This document shows, one piece after another, positions 1 through 8,196 of a stretch of DNA of 64,000 nucleotides. Source of the stretch: Smaragdicoccus niigatensis DSM 44881 = NBRC 103563 (GTDB lineage: Bacteria; Actinomycetota; Actinomycetes; Mycobacteriales; Mycobacteriaceae). The first letter of the stretch is position 1. The number at the start of each line of letters is the position of its first letter. The notes below the pieces were generated by a model, which saw nothing but the letters and a program-made list of their open reading frames with translations, was not told where the DNA came from and made no database searches. Made by a program: the position numbers and the translations under genes. The DNA lies in NCBI RefSeq assembly GCF_000380645.1, contig NZ_AQXZ01000019.1, forward strand, positions 124,001 to 188,000. Reading direction: 5' to 3'.

Positions 1-487
1 GGCGCCACCGGGTGTAGTCGTCGATATCGAATGGCAGTACCGACGATCCCGCGGTCACGGTCTTGGCCTGGAGGTCGACGGTGAGTTCGAGGCCCGGGTT
101 CTCATCGATCAGCTTCCAGAGCAATTCGACGTTCTCCTGCGACATTTGTGCCGCGAGCAGACCCGCCTTTCCGGCATTGCCACGGAAGATGTCGGCAAAA
201 CGGGATGAAATGACGACCTTGAAACCGAAATCATTGAGCGCCCACACCGCGTGTTCACGCGAGGAGCCCGTTCCGAAATCGGGTCCAGCGACCAGGACCG
301 AGCCCTTGTCGTAAGGCGCGACATTCAGAATGAAATCCGGTTGCGCACGCCAGGCAGCGAAAAGTCCGTCCTCGAATCCCGTGCGGGAAACGCGCTTGAG
401 GTAGACCGCCGGGATGATCTGGTCGGTGTCGACGTTCGATCGACGCAGCGGGACGCCGATGCCGGTGTGGGACTTGAAGGCTTCCAT
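1..487 (-). CDS. leuD: 3-isopropylmalate dehydratase small subunit (partial)
   Basis: Small subunit of isopropylmalate isomerase, which with LeuC converts 2- to 3-isopropylmalate in leucine synthesis in the cytoplasm. The readable N-terminal 162 codons begin [20 protein letters not shown] and contain the family signature [16 protein letters not shown] of the swivelling domain. The gene runs off the left edge of the window, so its C-terminus is missing here. The ATG at 487 follows the leuC stop by 12 bases, so the two form one operon read leftwards. Identification is by sequence signature and by the leuC neighbour. Confidence 0.95.
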   Translation of the reverse strand, partial: MEAFKSHTGIGVPLRRSNVDTDQIIPAVYLKRVSRTGFEDGLFAAWRAQPDFILNVAPYDKGSVLVAGPDFGTGSSREHAVWALNDFGFKVVISSRFADIFRGNAGKAGLLAAQMSQENVELLWKLIDENPGLELTVDLQAKTVTAGSSVLPFDIDDYTRWR

Positions 488-499
488 CTTGTTTGTTCC

Positions 500-1909
500 T
501 TAGTCCAGGTCAGCGGGAGAGGACAGAGTGCCACGAACGGCGGTCGCAGCGGCCACCAGCGGCGATACCAGGTGCGTACGCCCGCCCTTGCCCTGACGGC
601 CTTCGAAGTTGCGGTTCGAGGTCGATGCACAGCGCTCACCGGGAGCGAGCTGGTCCGGATTCATGCCGAGGCACATCGAGCATCCGGCCTGACGCCACTC
701 GGCGCCGGCGCCGACGAAGATCTCGCCCAGGCCTTCTTCCTCGGCCTGTGCGCGAACGCGCATCGAACCCGGCACGATCAGCATGCGAACGCCGTCTGCG
801 ACCTTGCGGCCCTTCAGAATGTCGGCGACCTCACGCAGGTCTTCGATGCGTCCGTTCGTGCACGAACCGACGAACACGGCATCGACCGGCACCTGACGCA
901 GCGGAGTGCCCGGCTGCAGGTCCATGTACTTGAGCGCCTTCTCCGCAGACTGACGCTCAGTCTCGTCGGTCATCTGCTCCGGATCCGGGACCGAGGCACT
1001 GAGCGGCAGACCCTGGCCCGGGTTGGTACCCCAGGTGACGAACGGGGTCAGCGCACTGCCGTCGATCTCGACCTCGGCGTCGAACACGGCGCCTTCGTCG
1101 GTCTTGAGGTCTTCCCACGCAGCAACGGCCTGGTCCCACTCCTCGCCCTTCGGCGCGTGCGGGCGGCCCTTGATGAACTCGTAGGTGATCTCGTCCGGGC
1201 CGACCATTCCGGCGCGTGCGCCGGCCTCGATGGACATGTTGCACATCGTCATGCGCGCTTCCATCGACAGCTTGCGGATCGCCTCACCGCGGTACTCGAG
1301 GACGTAACCCTGCCCACCGCCGGTGCCGATCTTCGCGATGACGGCGAGGATCAGGTCCTTGCTCGTGACTCCTGGCTGCAGTTCGCCGGAGACGTTGATG
1401 GCCATGGTCTTGAACGGCTTGAGCGACAGCGTCTGCGTCGCCATGACGTGCTCGACTTCGCTGGTGCCGATGCCCATCGCGATCGCACCGAATGCACCGT
1501 GCGTCGAGGTGTGGCTGTCACCGCAGACGACCGTCATGCCGGGCTGGGTCAGGCCGAGCTGCGGGCCGACAACGTGCACGATGCCCTGCTCGATGTTGCC
1601 CATCGAGTGGAGGCGGATGCCGAACTCTGCACAGTTCTTGCGGAGGGTCTCGACCTGCGTGCGGGAGACCGGGTCGGCGATCGGCTTGTCGATGTCGATC
1701 GTGGGGACGTTGTGGTCCTCGGTCGCGATCGTGAGGTCCGGGCGCCGAACCGGACGTCCGGCGAGGCGGAGTCCGTCGAAGGCCTGCGGGCTCGTGACCT
1801 CGTGAACGAGGTGCAAGTCGATGTAGATGAGATCGGGGCTGCCGTTCTCACCCTTTACGACAACGTGTTGATCCCAGACCTTTTCGGCCAATGTGCGCGG
1901 TGTGCTCAT
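500..1909 (-). CDS. leuC: 3-isopropylmalate dehydratase large subunit
   Basis: Aconitase-family large subunit of isopropylmalate isomerase, 469 residues, the usual length for LeuC. Iron-sulfur ligand motifs are visible: [10 protein letters not shown] near the middle and [10 protein letters not shown] near the C-terminus, as is the substrate motif [18 protein letters not shown] lies one codon upstream, but the ATG at 1909 after AGAGG is the better start. The gene is first in the leuC-leuD operon. It is divergent from an IclR regulator, and the 44-base gap holds an inverted repeat likely to control both sides. Confidence 0.96.
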   Translation of the reverse strand: MSTPRTLAEKVWDQHVVVKGENGSPDLIYIDLHLVHEVTSPQAFDGLRLAGRPVRRPDLTIATEDHNVPTIDIDKPIADPVSRTQVETLRKNCAEFGIRLHSMGNIEQGIVHVVGPQLGLTQPGMTVVCGDSHTSTHGAFGAIAMGIGTSEVEHVMATQTLSLKPFKTMAINVSGELQPGVTSKDLILAVIAKIGTGGGQGYVLEYRGEAIRKLSMEARMTMCNMSIEAGARAGMVGPDEITYEFIKGRPHAPKGEEWDQAVAAWEDLKTDEGAVFDAEVEIDGSALTPFVTWGTNPGQGLPLSASVPDPEQMTDETERQSAEKALKYMDLQPGTPLRQVPVDAVFVGSCTNGRIEDLREVADILKGRKVADGVRMLIVPGSMRVRAQAEEEGLGEIFVGAGAEWRQAGCSMCLGMNPDQLAPGERCASTSNRNFEGRQGKGGRTHLVSPLVAAATAVRGTLSSPADLD

Positions 1910-1919
1910 CAAAACCTCT

Positions 1920-1953
1920 TTGATCTCACTATTTGAGACGTTAGTATCGCCCT
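1920..1953 (+). promoter_or_regulatory. Probable leaderless promoter of the IclR gene
   Basis: A TTGATC box at 1920-1925, 16 bases, then TAGTAT at 1942-1947, followed after six bases by the ATG at 1954. No Shine-Dalgarno sequence is present. The spacing puts transcription initiation at or next to the A of the ATG, a leaderless arrangement common in actinobacteria. The TCTCA/TGAGA repeat lies inside it, which suggests autoregulation. Confidence 0.5.
1924..1938. promoter_or_regulatory. Candidate IclR operator between leuC and its regulator
   Basis: Inverted repeat TCTCA-N5-TGAGA in the 44-base divergent gap. It sits between the proposed -35 and -10 boxes of the regulator gene and within 30 bases of the leuC start. 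Regulators of this type (LtbR in Corynebacterium, NdgR in Streptomyces) are known to bind the leuCD/iclR intergenic region. That this exact repeat is the site is inferred. Confidence 0.55.
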
Positions 1954-2655
1954 ATGGGACATATTAGCGGCATCGGCGTGCTCGACAAAGCAGTGCTGGT
2001 TCTGCGCGCAGTTGCCGAGGAGCCGTGCGGGCTCGGCGAGCTGTGTGCCCGGACCGGGCTGCCCCGGGCCACCGCGCACCGACTCGCCGTCGGCCTCGAG
2101 GCGCATCGCCTGCTCATGCGCGATACGTCCGGTGTCTGGCGTCCCGGCCCAGCTCTGACCGAACTTGCCGCGACCGCGGCGGATTCTCTCGCTGAAGCCG
2201 CCGCTTCCATCCTCCCCCGGCTGCGTGAACTCACCGGAGAGAGCGTGCAACTGTATCGCCGCGAGGGCGCAGCCCGCGTGTGTATTGCCGCAGCCGAAGC
2301 ACCTTTCGGCCTTCGCGACACCGTTCCGGTTGGCGCGCGGCTGCCGATGAACGCCGGGTCCGGCGCGAAGGTGCTGTTGGCATGGGCCGACCCAACGACT
2401 CAAGCCGCTCTTCTGCCCGACGCTTCCTTCGGCGAACGCGCCCTGGCCGAGGTCCGCAAGCGCGGATGGGCGCAGAGCGCCGGCGAGCGAGAGACCGGGG
2501 TGGCGAGTGTCTCGGTGCCGGTCCGCGATGACAGCGGAGCTGTCATCGCGGCAATCTCGGTCAGCGGCCCCACGGACCGGATCGGCCGCAGGCCGGCCGT
2601 CCGCTGGGCCGCAGACCTCATTGCGGCAGCGGACGCTTTAACGAAGCGGCTCTAG
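1954..2655 (+). CDS. IclR-family regulator of leucine genes
   Basis: A 233-residue IclR-family protein. The N-terminal winged helix spans about residues 1-65 (VLDKAVLVLRAV, LGELCARTGLPRATAHRLAVGL) and is followed by the ligand-binding IclR domain, with GARLPMNAGSGAKVLLAW and VSVPVRDDSGAVIAAISVSG. Its position divergent from leuCD is that of LtbR in Corynebacterium, NdgR in Streptomyces and Rv2989 in M. tuberculosis. These regulators repress leuCD and related amino acid genes, so the same role is inferred here. Translation probably starts on a leaderless ATG. Confidence 0.9.
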   Translation: MGHISGIGVLDKAVLVLRAVAEEPCGLGELCARTGLPRATAHRLAVGLEAHRLLMRDTSGVWRPGPALTELAATAADSLAEAAASILPRLRELTGESVQLYRREGAARVCIAAAEAPFGLRDTVPVGARLPMNAGSGAKVLLAWADPTTQAALLPDASFGERALAEVRKRGWAQSAGERETGVASVSVPVRDDSGAVIAAISVSGPTDRIGRRPAVRWAADLIAAADALTKRL

Positions 2656-2660
2656 TTCCG

Positions 2661-2697
2661 TGGGCAAAATTCTGGATCGCTCACGAAATTTTGCCCA
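2661..2697. terminator. Bidirectional hairpin between iclR and the DUF559 gene
   Basis: An 11-base perfect inverted repeat, TGGGCAAAATT at 2661-2671 and AATTTTGCCCA at 2687-2697, with a 15-base loop containing GGATCGC. It follows the IclR stop by five bases. The right arm lies inside the last codons of the convergent DUF559 gene, so it can end transcripts from both sides. A related hairpin lies at 3614-3648. Confidence 0.65.
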
Positions 2698-3565
2698 CTC
2701 GAAGTGCGAGAGCGGCCCGCACCTCTCGCACGACGTTCTCCGGGTCGTTCGCCAGCCGATGCCAGTCGAACCGCAGCATGTGCCAACCTGCGTTCACCAG
2801 CGTGTTCTGGCGCGCAAGGTCATTTGAATTCCGTTTCGCGTCCTTGTGGAACCGCCACCCGTCAACCTCGATCCCGACTCGTTCGCTGACGAAGGCGGCG
2901 TCGAGCGCGTAGCCCAGCACCGTCGCCTGCGCTTTCCAACCTCGAAGACCGGCACGGCGAAATATCCGATGTAGTAGCTTCTCCGCGGCGCTCCGGCTTC
3001 CGTCCGCGGCCGCGGCAAGAAGTCGCCCAATATGCGTCGCGCCAACCCGCTTGCCATTGCGGGCGTGCACCTCGACCAACTGTTCCAGCGTGACTGATTT
3101 TTGGAGCGCCTGGTCCATGACAACCGATCCCTGCGGAAGTCCGGCTGCATCCAACACCGTCAACGGCAGTGCGGTGATGGCGAGTCCGCGGACCTCGGCC
3201 ACGTCGTTCGGATCCAGATCGCGACGCCGCACGGAAACTTGCTGCAACCGCCGCACTCGCCGTATCGCCGGAATGGTGACCTGGGGTCGTGCCGGCGGCA
3301 AGTCCAGAAGGCCGTGCCACCAGCCCGCACTCGCTCCCCACGCAACCGCATCTTTTCCGGATGCGAACACCGCCGCACGCAGACGGGCCTCGTGGGACAT
3401 CCGGTGCGACGTATCGAAGTAGATGCCATCGAAGAGACGGCGCCATGCGCCGGACATCGTTCGGGCATAAATCTGATCATCGGAGAGACCACATTCGAGG
3501 ACTTGGTCTCGAGTGATCACGCCGTCCTGCGTTGCGATGTACTGCGCTAGGTCCGAGTTGTGCAC
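2681..3565 (-). CDS. AbiEi-like / DUF559 endonuclease-fold protein
   Basis: A 294-residue protein. The N-terminus (about 1-50) resembles the AbiEi-type winged-helix domain (ATQDGVITRDQVLECGLSDDQIYARTMSGAWRRLFDGIY). The C-terminal 90 residues match the DUF559/Vsr-like nuclease fold: YALDAAFVSERVGIEVDGWRFH and then a HMLRFDWHRL strand, with the Asp/Glu pattern of the PD-(D/E)XK type. Such single genes are scattered through Mycobacteriales genomes and have no proven function. The last codons (VGKIS) are written by one arm of the terminator hairpin. A second, diverged member lies at 37863-38693. Confidence 0.75.
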   Translation of the reverse strand: MHNSDLAQYIATQDGVITRDQVLECGLSDDQIYARTMSGAWRRLFDGIYFDTSHRMSHEARLRAAVFASGKDAVAWGASAGWWHGLLDLPPARPQVTIPAIRRVRRLQQVSVRRRDLDPNDVAEVRGLAITALPLTVLDAAGLPQGSVVMDQALQKSVTLEQLVEVHARNGKRVGATHIGRLLAAAADGSRSAAEKLLHRIFRRAGLRGWKAQATVLGYALDAAFVSERVGIEVDGWRFHKDAKRNSNDLARQNTLVNAGWHMLRFDWHRLANDPENVVREVRAALALRVGKIS

Positions 3566-3613
3566 ACCCAGTTAGACGGTGATTCGTGCGACCGGTTCCG
3601 GCCTTCCAGGATT

Positions 3614-3648
3614 GGGCAATGTTTCGGATCGCACCCGAAACATTGCCC
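3614..3648 (-). terminator. Hairpin downstream of the DUF2804 gene
   Basis: A 14-base perfect inverted repeat: GGGCAATGTTTCGG at 3614-3627 and CCGAAACATTGCCC at 3635-3648, with a 7-base loop ATCGCAC. It lies 13 bases past the stop of the leftward DUF2804 gene. Its outer GGGCAA/TTGCCC pairs and inner GGATCGC match the hairpin at 2661-2697. Confidence 0.6.
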
Positions 3649-3657
3649 ACTGCCCAC

Positions 3658-4482
3658 TCACCACCGAACGTCGTGACTCTCCATGACGCCGTAGCCGTCT
3701 GAGAGTTCGACATTTCCAACGCGGCCGGTGAACGTGCCGAACGGCTGCCGATACTCGCTGTCGATCAGCACGAGGCGGTCGTGCCGCGCGCGCTCAGCTT
3801 CGGCGTGGAACACCAGGTCACCTGCCCGGGACAGGTCCGTGGCGAAATCGACCGCACCGACTTCCTGGGGAACTCCGTCAACCCACAGCGTCCGCTCGGA
3901 GTTCGTCGGGGAATCGTGAACGCCGTCGACGAGGTTCCAAGTCACCTCCGCGCCGGTGTTCGAGACGCCGCAGCCGGCACTCCAGAACCACTTCGTCACG
4001 CGTGCGTGGTGACCGGCCGACTCATCGACGAGTCCGCGCGAATCGATCGCCTTCCCGTCGACCGTCCCCGTGACCCGCACTGGCGTCTTCCGGGTCCAGA
4101 TCGGGTAGTCGCCATGCCTCGATAAGGTCTCCACCGGGTCGCCCGCCCGCTCGTACCGCAGATCGACGCCGCTGAACGTGACTGAGGAATCACCGAATTC
4201 GACCGCCGACCACATCACCGCACGATCCCGGAATTCACCAGAGACGCGATCGTGGACGGCCCAGAACGACTGGGCGGCACCGGCGATGCGCGCAACGCCC
4301 ACGCACAGCTGCACGTCCGCGCCATACACCCCGAGATACCGCCAGCGCTTGAGCGGCCGTAAGCCACGGAACCGCGGCAGGCTGCTGACGTCCAGCGGTG
4401 CTTCGCCGTCACCGCCGCGCCAGGGCAGGTCCAAGTTGTCATTGGCGGGCGGGGCAATCAGCTTCCGAAGGTCGAACACCAA
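3658..4482 (-). CDS. DUF2804 family protein
   Basis: A 274-residue protein resembling DUF2804. Visible features are FRGLRPLKRWRYLGVYGADVQLCVGVARIAGAAQSFWAV near the N-terminus, many Trp residues, and HHARVTKWFWSAGCG followed by WNLVDGVHD in the middle, where members carry a conserved HxxxTxWxWSxG-type motif. There is no signal peptide or membrane segment. The family is common in actinobacteria and its biochemical role is unknown. The gene is divergent from the methyltransferase gene with only 14 bases between starts. Confidence 0.7.
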   Translation of the reverse strand: MVFDLRKLIAPPANDNLDLPWRGGDGEAPLDVSSLPRFRGLRPLKRWRYLGVYGADVQLCVGVARIAGAAQSFWAVHDRVSGEFRDRAVMWSAVEFGDSSVTFSGVDLRYERAGDPVETLSRHGDYPIWTRKTPVRVTGTVDGKAIDSRGLVDESAGHHARVTKWFWSAGCGVSNTGAEVTWNLVDGVHDSPTNSERTLWVDGVPQEVGAVDFATDLSRAGDLVFHAEAERARHDRLVLIDSEYRQPFGTFTGRVGNVELSDGYGVMESHDVRW

Positions 4483-4496
4483 TTCAGACTAAAGGC

Positions 4497-5234
4497 ATGT
4501 CGACGGCACTGGAGCGGGCCCGGGCCACCGCCTTTCCCGCGGCCGAATACGTAGGCCAGGAGAGCTTCGTGTCCGCGAGCGAGATCCGGCAGCTGGCTCG
4601 CGAGGCGAGGGTCAGTTCCAGTGTCTCCGTGCTCGACCTCTGCTGCGGAATCGGCGGGCCGGGCCGGATGATCACGGCGGAGTCGGGATGCCGATACCTG
4701 GGCGTCGACCGTTCCGCCGACTCACTTGCCACCGCTCGCGAGCTCGCCGGGAATCTCCCCTGCCGATTCGAACAAGCTCACCTCCCGCCGCTTCCGGAAG
4801 GCCGCTTCGAGGTCGTGTTCCTGCTGGAGACGATGCTGGAATTCCCAGACAAGAACGCCTTGGTGCGCGAGGTGGCGCGAGTGCTCGAGCCGGGCGGGCG
4901 GTTCGCCTTCACGGTTGAGGAAGGCCACCCGCTCACCCCGCAGGAACAGGCGCAGATGCCCGCCGCCGACACGGTCTGGCCGATCGAGTTGGCGGAACTG
5001 CGGGCCGTGCTGCGCGACGCGGGACTGACCGTGACCTGGCAGCAGGACTGCAGCTCTTCGCACCAGGCGACGGCGACGGCGCTCCTACGCAGCTATCGAG
5101 GGGATTCTTCCCAAATCGCGGACGAGATCGGCGCACCGGCCACCGCCAAGCTGATCACAGCCCATGAGCTGTGGAGTGACTGGCTCGGCAGCGGCCGGGT
5201 GCGCAAGTTCGCGATCGTGGCCGCGAAGCGATGA
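4497..5234 (+). CDS. Class I SAM-dependent methyltransferase
   Basis: A 245-residue Rossmann-fold methyltransferase. Motif I is VSVLDLCCGIGGPGRMI (about residues 42-58), the acidic end of strand 2 is YLGVDRS, motif IV is FEVVFLLETMLEFP, and post-motif ARVLEPGGRFAFTVEEGHPL follows. The substrate cannot be read, and the overall layout is that of small-molecule methyltransferases. The ATG at 4497 is preferred because upstream in-frame starts overlap the divergent gene. It converges with the DUF4870 gene, with stops two bases apart. Confidence 0.85.
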   Translation: MSTALERARATAFPAAEYVGQESFVSASEIRQLAREARVSSSVSVLDLCCGIGGPGRMITAESGCRYLGVDRSADSLATARELAGNLPCRFEQAHLPPLPEGRFEVVFLLETMLEFPDKNALVREVARVLEPGGRFAFTVEEGHPLTPQEQAQMPAADTVWPIELAELRAVLRDAGLTVTWQQDCSSSHQATATALLRSYRGDSSQIADEIGAPATAKLITAHELWSDWLGSGRVRKFAIVAAKR

Positions 5235-5235
5235 C

Positions 5236-5673
5236 TCAGTGTACGAATCGCGGGGTCATCGGCGGCTTCCACCACTCGCCGCGGTTCGCTTTCATCGCAC
5301 CGATAATGTGCACGACGAAAGCAAAGAGCAGCGCGAGCGGGTACGTCACGAAGCCGATCAACACCAACATGAGCACGACTGAGATGACCAGCATGATTCC
5401 CGTGATGATCTGCACGTTCAGCGAGTTCACCGCGTTCTCACGGACGAACGGGCCACGATCCTTGTAGACGAGATAGATCACGAGCGACGCCACGAATCCG
5501 AGCAGTCCGCCGCTGAACACCATCGCGATGAGTGGCACCAGGTGAGCCAGCATTCCGACGGTCCGCTCGTCATCGGCCGTCATCGGGCGAGCCGTGTACG
5601 CCGGAGGCGGGTATCCCGGCGGCGGTTTGCTGGGCGCGGAGTATCCGCTGCTGTCGAACGGGGGCTGTGTCAT
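5236..5673 (-). CDS. DUF4870 small membrane protein
   Basis: A 145-residue membrane protein. A Pro/Tyr-rich cytoplasmic N-terminus (about 1-35) precedes MTADDERTVGMLAHLVPLIAMV, the start typical of DUF4870. Three hydrophobic segments follow, including FVASLVIYLVYKDRGPFVRENAVNSLNVQII, which holds the family core motif. The ATG at 5673 has AGGGAAACC just upstream. The family function is unknown. This is the last chromosomal gene before the attL end of the integrated element. Confidence 0.8.
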   Translation of the reverse strand: MTQPPFDSSGYSAPSKPPPGYPPPAYTARPMTADDERTVGMLAHLVPLIAMVFSGGLLGFVASLVIYLVYKDRGPFVRENAVNSLNVQIITGIMLVISVVLMLVLIGFVTYPLALLFAFVVHIIGAMKANRGEWWKPPMTPRFVH

Positions 5674-5804
5674 GGTTTCCCTCATCTCGGGTGATGAAGC
5701 CAACGGACTTATCTCCCAAACGTACTGACATCTGGGGCTTTCCGCTGTGAGACGTGGGACGCATTCGTCCAAATTGCCCGACTCGACATGCGGCTCGAGA
5801 CACA

Positions 5805-5834
5805 AAAAATCCCCGGTCCGAAGACCGGGGATTT
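5805..5834 (-). terminator. Original tRNA-Glu terminator, now beside attL
   Basis: A perfect 12-base stem, AAATCCCCGGTC at 5807-5818 and GACCGGGGATTT at 5823-5834, with loop CGAA. Read leftwards it ends in a T run. It sits immediately past the tRNA-Glu 3' fragment in attL. In the empty site it would therefore have terminated the leftward tRNA-Glu transcript. Confidence 0.8.
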
Positions 5835-5835
5835 C

Positions 5836-5885
5836 CGTTGTAGCCCCGACGGGATTTGAACCCGCGCTACCGCCTTGAGAGGGCG
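5836..5885 (-). repeat. attL: 50-bp copy of the tRNA-Glu 3' part
   Basis: These 50 bases are identical to 16356-16405 and diverge at the next base on both sides. They contain the tRNA-Glu sequence from the anticodon stem to the 3' end plus five bases beyond it. The 5' part of the tRNA is absent here, so this is a fragment, not a gene. With the second copy and a nearby tyrosine integrase it defines the left end of an integrated element. Confidence 0.93.
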
Positions 5886-6006
5886 AAGACGGCACGCAGG
5901 TCGAAGAACATAAACAACCTTCTAGCTGCCTGTTTGCCGTTTTCAGGCGTTGGTAAGAGGTGACTGTTTTCGGACGTTTTGTGTACCCGATGTGTACCCG
6001 CGCGGC

Positions 6007-6441
6007 ATGGTTTCAGTTATGCGTTTCGCGTCAATCGCTCTGGCTGTGGTTATCGCAGGCTGCTCGACTGGCGTTCAATCAAATGACCGCATGCAAACGC
6101 CGAGTAGTACGGCGAGCGCCGTACCGCCCCCGGTAACAACCCAGGCCGGAGTCACGCCACAGGCGCTGTCGGGCTGCTCATACACCACCGACTCTGGTGG
6201 ATTAGCGGTCATCGAGCTTGTTCAGGGGCAAGCCAAGTGCTCGGAGATGATCCGAATAGCGATCCAGTACGCGATTGACGTCAGCCCCCACCTGACGCAA
6301 GCGGGTGAGGACGACTCGCCAGCGATAGCCCCTTGGCAATGCCTTCGCCCGTGGAGCGCCGAGCACGGGAGAGCACAGTACGTCGAGTGCGCCAAGGCTG
6401 GTCCGGTGGTGTTCCGCATCATCCAGAAGCCGAAAACCTGA
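6007..6441 (+). CDS. Putative lipoprotein, element cargo
   Basis: 144 residues from the ATG at 6007. A short hydrophobic signal, FASIALAVVIAGC, ends in a lipobox with Cys near residue 19, followed by a Ser/Thr/Pro-rich linker. The mature part has four further Cys residues (GCSYTTDSGG, QAKCSEM, WQCLRPW, VECAKAG), consistent with two disulfides in an exported domain. I do not recognise the family. It is the first gene inside attL. An upstream GTG-rich extension would place the lipobox too far in, so the later ATG is chosen. Confidence 0.6.
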   Translation: MVSVMRFASIALAVVIAGCSTGVQSNDRMQTPSSTASAVPPPVTTQAGVTPQALSGCSYTTDSGGLAVIELVQGQAKCSEMIRIAIQYAIDVSPHLTQAGEDDSPAIAPWQCLRPWSAEHGRAQYVECAKAGPVVFRIIQKPKT

Positions 6442-6580
6442 GTCTCACGGAAGTGCCGGAACTAGTTCTCTGTTGTCGACTTTGGCAGCGGACTGTCGGG
6501 CACCTTTGTCAGTGCCTACCCTTAGAATCCGCGCGTCACCACATTCACTTCACACGCGACCTTCGAGGAGCCGTGCTCTC

Positions 6581-7309
6581 GTGCCGACCACGATCTGTTG
6601 GAATTGCGAAGCCCTCACACAGCACGAGCTGGTGAACGTCAATGCAGTAAGCGTTGCCGGGCCTCAACACGATTCGCGTCTCGCCAGGCCTCAACACGAT
6701 TCGCGTCTCGCCAGGCCTCGATACGATTCGAGTATCTCCCGGACGGATAGGTACATCGCATACGGCGCATTCAAATGCCATGCCTGCCAGTCGCTCGCGA
6801 TTGGAATCGCCGAGAGTCCGAATGGCTCCTCTGCGACCGGTAGGAGCGTTTTGGAGCGCGCCGACACCAGCTTTGTGTGGGCTCCCACCGCAGGACAGAC
6901 GAAGCCGTACCCACACGCACCCTCCCACATCGGCGACGCCGCGACCGAGGGTTACGAATGCCTAGCCCGGAACCACTACCGAGCGGCGATCATGCTGACG
7001 CGCGCCGTGATCGAGGCGACCGCGAAGCACAAGGGCATCGCGAACGGCAATCTGTTTCAGAAGATCGACGCTCTCCGCGATATCGGGGTGATACGCGCAC
7101 ATATTTGTGACGGCGCACATGGCATCCGAAAGCTCGGCAACGACATGGCCCACGGCGACTTCACTGACCCGATAACCAAGGAAGACGCCACTGCCGCGAT
7201 CACGATGATGGGTGTGATCCTGGATGAGGTCTACACGGCCCACTCGATCATTTCCACAGTGACTGCGTCTGCGGACCAGCGGAAACAGGTACTGCACACG
7301 GGTGGATAG
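6581..7309 (+). CDS. DUF4145-domain protein with split zinc ribbon
   Basis: 242 residues from a GTG at 6581 that has GAGGAG ten bases upstream. A CWNC pair near the N-terminus and a KCHAC pair about 55 residues later look like the two halves of a zinc ribbon. Between them is a tandem-repeat insertion encoding PQHDSRLAR twice and a third degenerate unit. The C-terminal half matches DUF4145: ATEGYECLARNHYRAAIMLTRAVIEATAKHKGI, then KLGNDMAHGDF. DUF4145 occurs alone and fused to restriction or effector domains. A role in phage-host conflict is possible but not shown. Confidence 0.72.
   Translation: MPTTICWNCEALTQHELVNVNAVSVAGPQHDSRLARPQHDSRLARPRYDSSISRTDRYIAYGAFKCHACQSLAIGIAESPNGSSATGRSVLERADTSFVWAPTAGQTKPYPHAPSHIGDAATEGYECLARNHYRAAIMLTRAVIEATAKHKGIANGNLFQKIDALRDIGVIRAHICDGAHGIRKLGNDMAHGDFTDPITKEDATAAITMMGVILDEVYTAHSIISTVTASADQRKQVLHTGG
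6661..6741 (+). repeat. Three tandem 27-bp units inside the DUF4145 gene
   Basis: Units at 6661-6687 and 6688-6714 are identical; 6715-6741 is a degenerate third copy. Each is a multiple of three, so the reading frame is kept and a nine-residue unit is repeated. The identical pair implies recent duplication or slippage. Confidence 0.9.
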
Positions 7310-7413
7310 TGTGGGGTCAGTTCGGTGTCGTGGGCCTATGCACAGGGCTACTTCGTGTACCCCGTTCGATAGACACGCCTCGCGAACCGAGGAGTACTGA
7401 CGTCGGCTGCACC

Positions 7414-8064
7414 ATGATCGATGTCGTGACGCAGCCGCCTCCACCACCATGGCAATCGCAGCCACAGCAGCCGCCGTACTCGTCTCAAGCCGGTCAGCCG
7501 TACCCGCCGCAGTACCCGGGTACCGGAATGCCGCAGGGGTTCTACCCACCACCGAAGAAGAAGCACACAGTCCGCAACACGATCCTGATCATCGTCGGCG
7601 TCATCGTGGGTTTGTTCGTAGTCCTAGGGGCGTGTGCTTCGATCCTCAGCAACGGTAATGACTCAGCCTCGAAGGCCTCGGGGTCGAGCGGCACCGCCGC
7701 CGCAGGCAAGCAACAGAGCGGCACGGCGGTCTTGAAGGTCGGCGAGACCGCAGACGTCAAGCGCTTCGACGGCTCAGCGCGCGTCACCGTGTCCGATCTC
7801 GTCGTCGCCAACGGGCAGGCCACGGTCATGGTCCGCATCGAGGTCACCAGCGGAAAGTTCACCTACAACGAACTCGACTTCAATGGCCGCACCAAGGATG
7901 GTCGCGACACCAAATGGGGCGACGGTGACTTGGGCTCTGGCGATGCTCTCGCGGGAGAGACGGTGAGTGGCCACGTCGGCTTCACCCTTCCCGACGGCAG
8001 TGAACTCGGGATCATCACGTACACGCCGGGATTCGATCGCGTGGCGTCCTGGTCAGCTCCGTAG
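7414..8064 (+). CDS. Membrane-anchored DUF4352-like protein
   Basis: About 216 residues. A Pro/Gln/Tyr-rich cytoplasmic segment (about 1-45) ends in KKKH. One membrane helix follows (TILIIVGVIVGLFVVLGACASIL), then a Ser/Ala linker and an exported beta-rich domain starting near VLKVGETADVKRFDGSARVTV and reaching NELDFNGRTKDGRDTKWG, as in DUF4352 immunoprotease-like folds. Start choice is uncertain: ATG 7414 or GTG 7426. It sits directly upstream of the receptor kinase gene, which has the same topology, so a shared envelope role is plausible. Confidence 0.6.
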   Translation: MIDVVTQPPPPPWQSQPQQPPYSSQAGQPYPPQYPGTGMPQGFYPPPKKKHTVRNTILIIVGVIVGLFVVLGACASILSNGNDSASKASGSSGTAAAGKQQSGTAVLKVGETADVKRFDGSARVTVSDLVVANGQATVMVRIEVTSGKFTYNELDFNGRTKDGRDTKWGDGDLGSGDALAGETVSGHVGFTLPDGSELGIITYTPGFDRVASWSAP

Positions 8065-8196
8065 CGGAAAGGCCCGACCAGAAAACGTCGGTTCGACCCC
8101 GGGGTCGTTCGCCGAATTTCTTCCGAATCCCCTGCCCCGCGACGCCGTCTGCCGCACAGTGCTCTTAGTCGCGGGCGATGAGCGCTGGAGGTGGGT

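Noticed and set aside
251-1936. Open frame of 561 codons on the plus strand opposite leuC
   Set aside because: It mirrors leuC codon structure in GC-rich DNA, has no recognisable domain, and leuC is certain. Similar long antisense frames opposite gltX, serA, ilvC, ilvB and the kinase are rejected for the same reason.
5836-5910. A second tRNA-Glu gene at the left repeat
   Set aside because: Only the anticodon-to-3' part is present. The 5' acceptor, D arm and part of the anticodon stem are missing, so it is an attachment-site remnant.
6473-6580. Upstream extension of the DUF4145 gene to ATG 6473
   Set aside because: The extension is Arg/Ser-rich and lacks a ribosome site, while GTG 6581 has GAGGAG at good spacing and starts just before the CxxC motif.
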